From Fibrobacteria bacterium (GTDB lineage Bacteria; Fibrobacterota; Fibrobacteria; UBA11236): a stretch of DNA of 64,000 nucleotides. The notes below the pieces were generated by a model. That model saw only the letters and a program-made list of their open reading frames with translations. It did not search any database and had not been told where the DNA came from. The stretch is from NCBI GenBank assembly GCA_025360005.1, contig JANYDA010000008.1:1-64000 (forward strand), given 5' to 3'. Positions 62,360 through 64,000 of the stretch are shown here, in pieces (within the stretch, counting starts at the first letter, position 1; each line of letters begins with the position of its first letter). Both the position numbers and the translations under genes were made by a program.

Positions 62360-62391
62360 AAAAAAAAAGCGCGAATATGGATTCGCGCTTC
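62360..62391 (-). terminator. rho-independent terminator after the DUF1080 gene
   Basis: A perfect 9-bp stem (AGCGCGAAT at 62368-62376 with ATTCGCGCT at 62381-62389) and a 4-base loop. On the minus strand it is followed by eight T residues. It ends the DUF1080 transcript just before the barrel operon. Confidence 0.9.
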
Positions 62392-62416
62392 TGTTGATCG
62401 GTGAATTTCGAGGTGC

Positions 62417-63673
62417 TTAGATTCGGGTCACCCGTTGATGGGTGATACCCTTGGCGGTCTTGATATCCAGCGTCAAAAGCCCATTCACCTTGGACGTGAA
62501 GGAATAATTGATGTTGCCGGCGGCGCCCGAGAAAACCTCCAATACGCGGCCTTGCATATCACGCACCGTTATCGTGTGATCTTCGTCGATATTGCCGGCA
62601 AGCATGCCGGAAGCGGCGCTCAGAGCATAAGATTTCACGCCGTTATTCTGGCGTCGCATCGCGACGGTGACCAAAGGTTTGCCTTCGTTATCCAGTTCCC
62701 GGATTTTGTAATTCCGGTACCAGTTTCCCTTTGCTCCGCCGAAACGCCCGCCGCCGTGAACCTGAAATCCGATAAAGCTGGGGGTATCCACTTTTATGAT
62801 GGAGTCGGCCCAGATGGGAACCCACATGGTCGCCCCAAGCTTACGGAATGCGGACTGCATATGGATTTTTCCCGTGCCGGCGGCGGTACCCCCGTAGAAC
62901 TTGATGCGCACCTGATTCCAACCATCGAAGCTCCACAGCCGGTTCCAGTCGGCGGCAAGGCAGCCACTCGCGGCACAGCCCAAGGCTTCTGCTTGAGGCA
63001 GTCCCAGATTGGATGGCTTGTTATGGTTTCCCGTCCAAACGGTCCAACCGCCTCCACCATGGCCGCCATCAGCCGGCAGCCTATCGTTCCCACCTGCGGT
63101 CGTATTCAAGTCATGCGGATCAGTCCCCGAATTATACTTGGTCGGCCGGAAATCATAGCTGCCCTGATAGCCGCCCTCCGGCCAGGTACCGCCGAAAGAG
63201 GCGCCCTGGATATAATCCATAACGGTCTGGTAACAAGTTCCGCCGGGCGTGGTACGATTGAAAAATCCGCCATCGTCGCCGAAGCTGGGCCACATATCAA
63301 AGGTGACCTCGTAGCTACCGTACTTATGCTTCGTCAGCAGCAGGCCGCCCACATTGCCGTTGCGTTGGGTTGAATAGATGGCATGCTCAACGGGGTCGAT
63401 CCTCCAGATGGCGCCTTTAACCCGGTCACCGCTGCTATGGCTGGCCTGGCAATCCTGCCAAAGACCTTTCCAGGTCGAACCATCGAACAAAGGTGTATAG
63501 CCATCCGCATCCACCGTGGTCGAGGCCACCTCTCCGCTGGTGGGCGTCACCTGGCACAGGTAATCATCCGTGATCGGCGCCGCCGGCTGGGCCATAGCAG
63601 GCAAGACTGCGACGGCCCCGATGGCGATGACGCTGTGAACGGTTTTCTTAATCCATGACATGTTTGGTTCCAT
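62417..63673 (-). CDS. secreted DUF1080 (3-keto-disaccharide hydrolase-like) protein with sorting-type C-terminus
   Basis: About 418 residues. Signal peptide (KKTVHSVIAIGAVAVLPAMA). The DUF1080 concanavalin-like domain (~50-310) begins DADGYTPLFDGSTWKGLW and includes GGLLLTKHKYGSYEVTFDMWPSFGDDGGFFNRTT and FIGFQVHGGGRFGGAKGNWYRNYKIRELD. This fold is linked to glycoside or keto-sugar cleavage. The final ~75 residues (ITVRDMQGRVLEVFSG, then GLLTLDIKTAKGITHQRVTRI) resemble a T9SS-type A sorting module, frequent in Fibrobacterota enzymes. It likely acts on polysaccharide outside the cell. ATG 63673 has GGGAG close by; ATG 63661 is an alternative. A strong terminator follows. Confidence 0.82.
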   Translation of the reverse strand: MEPNMSWIKKTVHSVIAIGAVAVLPAMAQPAAPITDDYLCQVTPTSGEVASTTVDADGYTPLFDGSTWKGLWQDCQASHSSGDRVKGAIWRIDPVEHAIYSTQRNGNVGGLLLTKHKYGSYEVTFDMWPSFGDDGGFFNRTTPGGTCYQTVMDYIQGASFGGTWPEGGYQGSYDFRPTKYNSGTDPHDLNTTAGGNDRLPADGGHGGGGWTVWTGNHNKPSNLGLPQAEALGCAASGCLAADWNRLWSFDGWNQVRIKFYGGTAAGTGKIHMQSAFRKLGATMWVPIWADSIIKVDTPSFIGFQVHGGGRFGGAKGNWYRNYKIRELDNEGKPLVTVAMRRQNNGVKSYALSAASGMLAGNIDEDHTITVRDMQGRVLEVFSGAAGNINYSFTSKVNGLLTLDIKTAKGITHQRVTRI

Positions 63674-64000
63674 ACTTCTCCCACGCGAATAACCCATGAA
63701 TCCCCCGATTGAACGATCCGATTTGAATTTAATTTTTGCAACTCCCAAGCTTTCCGCCTTCCAGAGTAGAGGGAACTATCGAATGTGAAGCGATTAGGCT
63801 CCCGACGCCCCCGAACCCCTACGTTCGCCCCCACGAACGGATAGCCTTGAAGCCCGCAAATCTCCCGTCAGCCGAGATCATTGAAAACTACGAGGGCCAT
63901 CGTGGCCCCGTCTATGCTACCAAGGATAAAATGTATGTCGGAAAAGGATATTTGGAGGGTTGATTTTAAAAAAATTTGGGTCTTTTCGTTTCCTCAATGG
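63674..64000. other. right-end spacer without a confident gene
   Basis: About 330 bases to the window edge. It should hold the DUF1080 promoter (an AT-rich patch around 63720-63740). On the plus strand an open frame from 63736 to 63963 has protein-like composition in its second half (IIENYEGHRGPVYATKDKMYVGKG). It lacks a ribosome binding site and any recognised family, so I do not call it. An A/T-rich run at about 63965-63980 may belong to the next gene’s border. Confidence 0.4.

Noticed and set aside
63736-63963. A 75-residue open frame on the plus strand at the right end
   Set aside because: The second half looks protein-like, but there is no ribosome binding site, its first third overlaps the DUF1080 upstream region, and no family is recognised. 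It could be checked with sequence beyond the window.

Overview
The window is about 64 kb of chromosome from a Gram-negative bacterium with GC-rich coding DNA. It shows outer-membrane barrels ending in aromatic residues, lipoproteins, T9SS-like C-terminal modules, a DUF1080 protein and an envelope-glycan cluster. I place it tentatively in the FCB group, most likely Fibrobacterota. There is no rRNA to fix the taxonomy. Genes are densely packed and mostly on the minus strand. I saw no tRNA, rRNA, CRISPR array, prophage or insertion sequence.

Layout. 1-4.2 kb: an edge-truncated ABC exporter, a DUF6623-like protein, two lipoproteins and an MTHFR-like protein. 4.4-6.8 kb: a triple-PAS hybrid histidine kinase. 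6.8-9.3 kb: acetolactate synthase (ilvB-ilvN) behind a clear sigma-70-type promoter. 9.7-16.5 kb: radC, a PDZ-thioredoxin protein, a DUF1697 protein, a thrombospondin-3/OmpA-like protein, an MFS transporter and a VIT-VWA surface protein. 17.3-21.6 kb: citrate synthase, NADP-isocitrate dehydrogenase and a transhydrogenase-like flavoprotein without redox cysteines. 21.8-26.5 kb: a small protein, queC-queE, an orphan DHp-like protein, an outer-membrane protein and hisC. 26.5-31.8 kb: a four-PAS/GAF/SpoIIE phosphatase, a XerC-type recombinase and an HD-GYP protein. 31.8-34.5 kb: a lamin-tail surface protein translationally coupled to an outer-membrane barrel. 34.6-43.7 kb: a minus-strand run accA - trm112-like - TPR protein - accB - pilT - accC - dapA - wHTH - apt. 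43.8-53.9 kb: envelope glycosylation (two coupled GT2 proteins, rfbD, another GT2, a flippase-like membrane protein, GT4 and a DUF2723 protein). 53.9-58.0 kb: ribD-ribE-ribBA-ribH-nusB, running into the glycosylation cluster. 58.1-62.2 kb: three tandem paralogous outer-membrane proteins. 62.4-63.7 kb: a DUF1080 secreted protein.

How the genes fit together. The metabolic genes supply branched-chain amino acids, TCA carbon and NADPH, fatty-acid precursors, lysine/peptidoglycan precursor, riboflavin, histidine and queuosine. The rest builds and senses the cell surface. The most interesting items are a TPR protein whose disordered linker carries five copies of a G-x-[DE]-[VI]-x-x-x-L-D-x-L-F motif beside accB/pilT/accC; the coupled lamin-tail/barrel pair; an 18-bp AT-rich motif recurring in intergenic spacers; tandem hairpins that replicate the end of gltA; and several enzymes lacking signature residues (transhydrogenase-like protein, RibBA, HD-GYP). 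All functional statements come from reading motifs; no database search was run.
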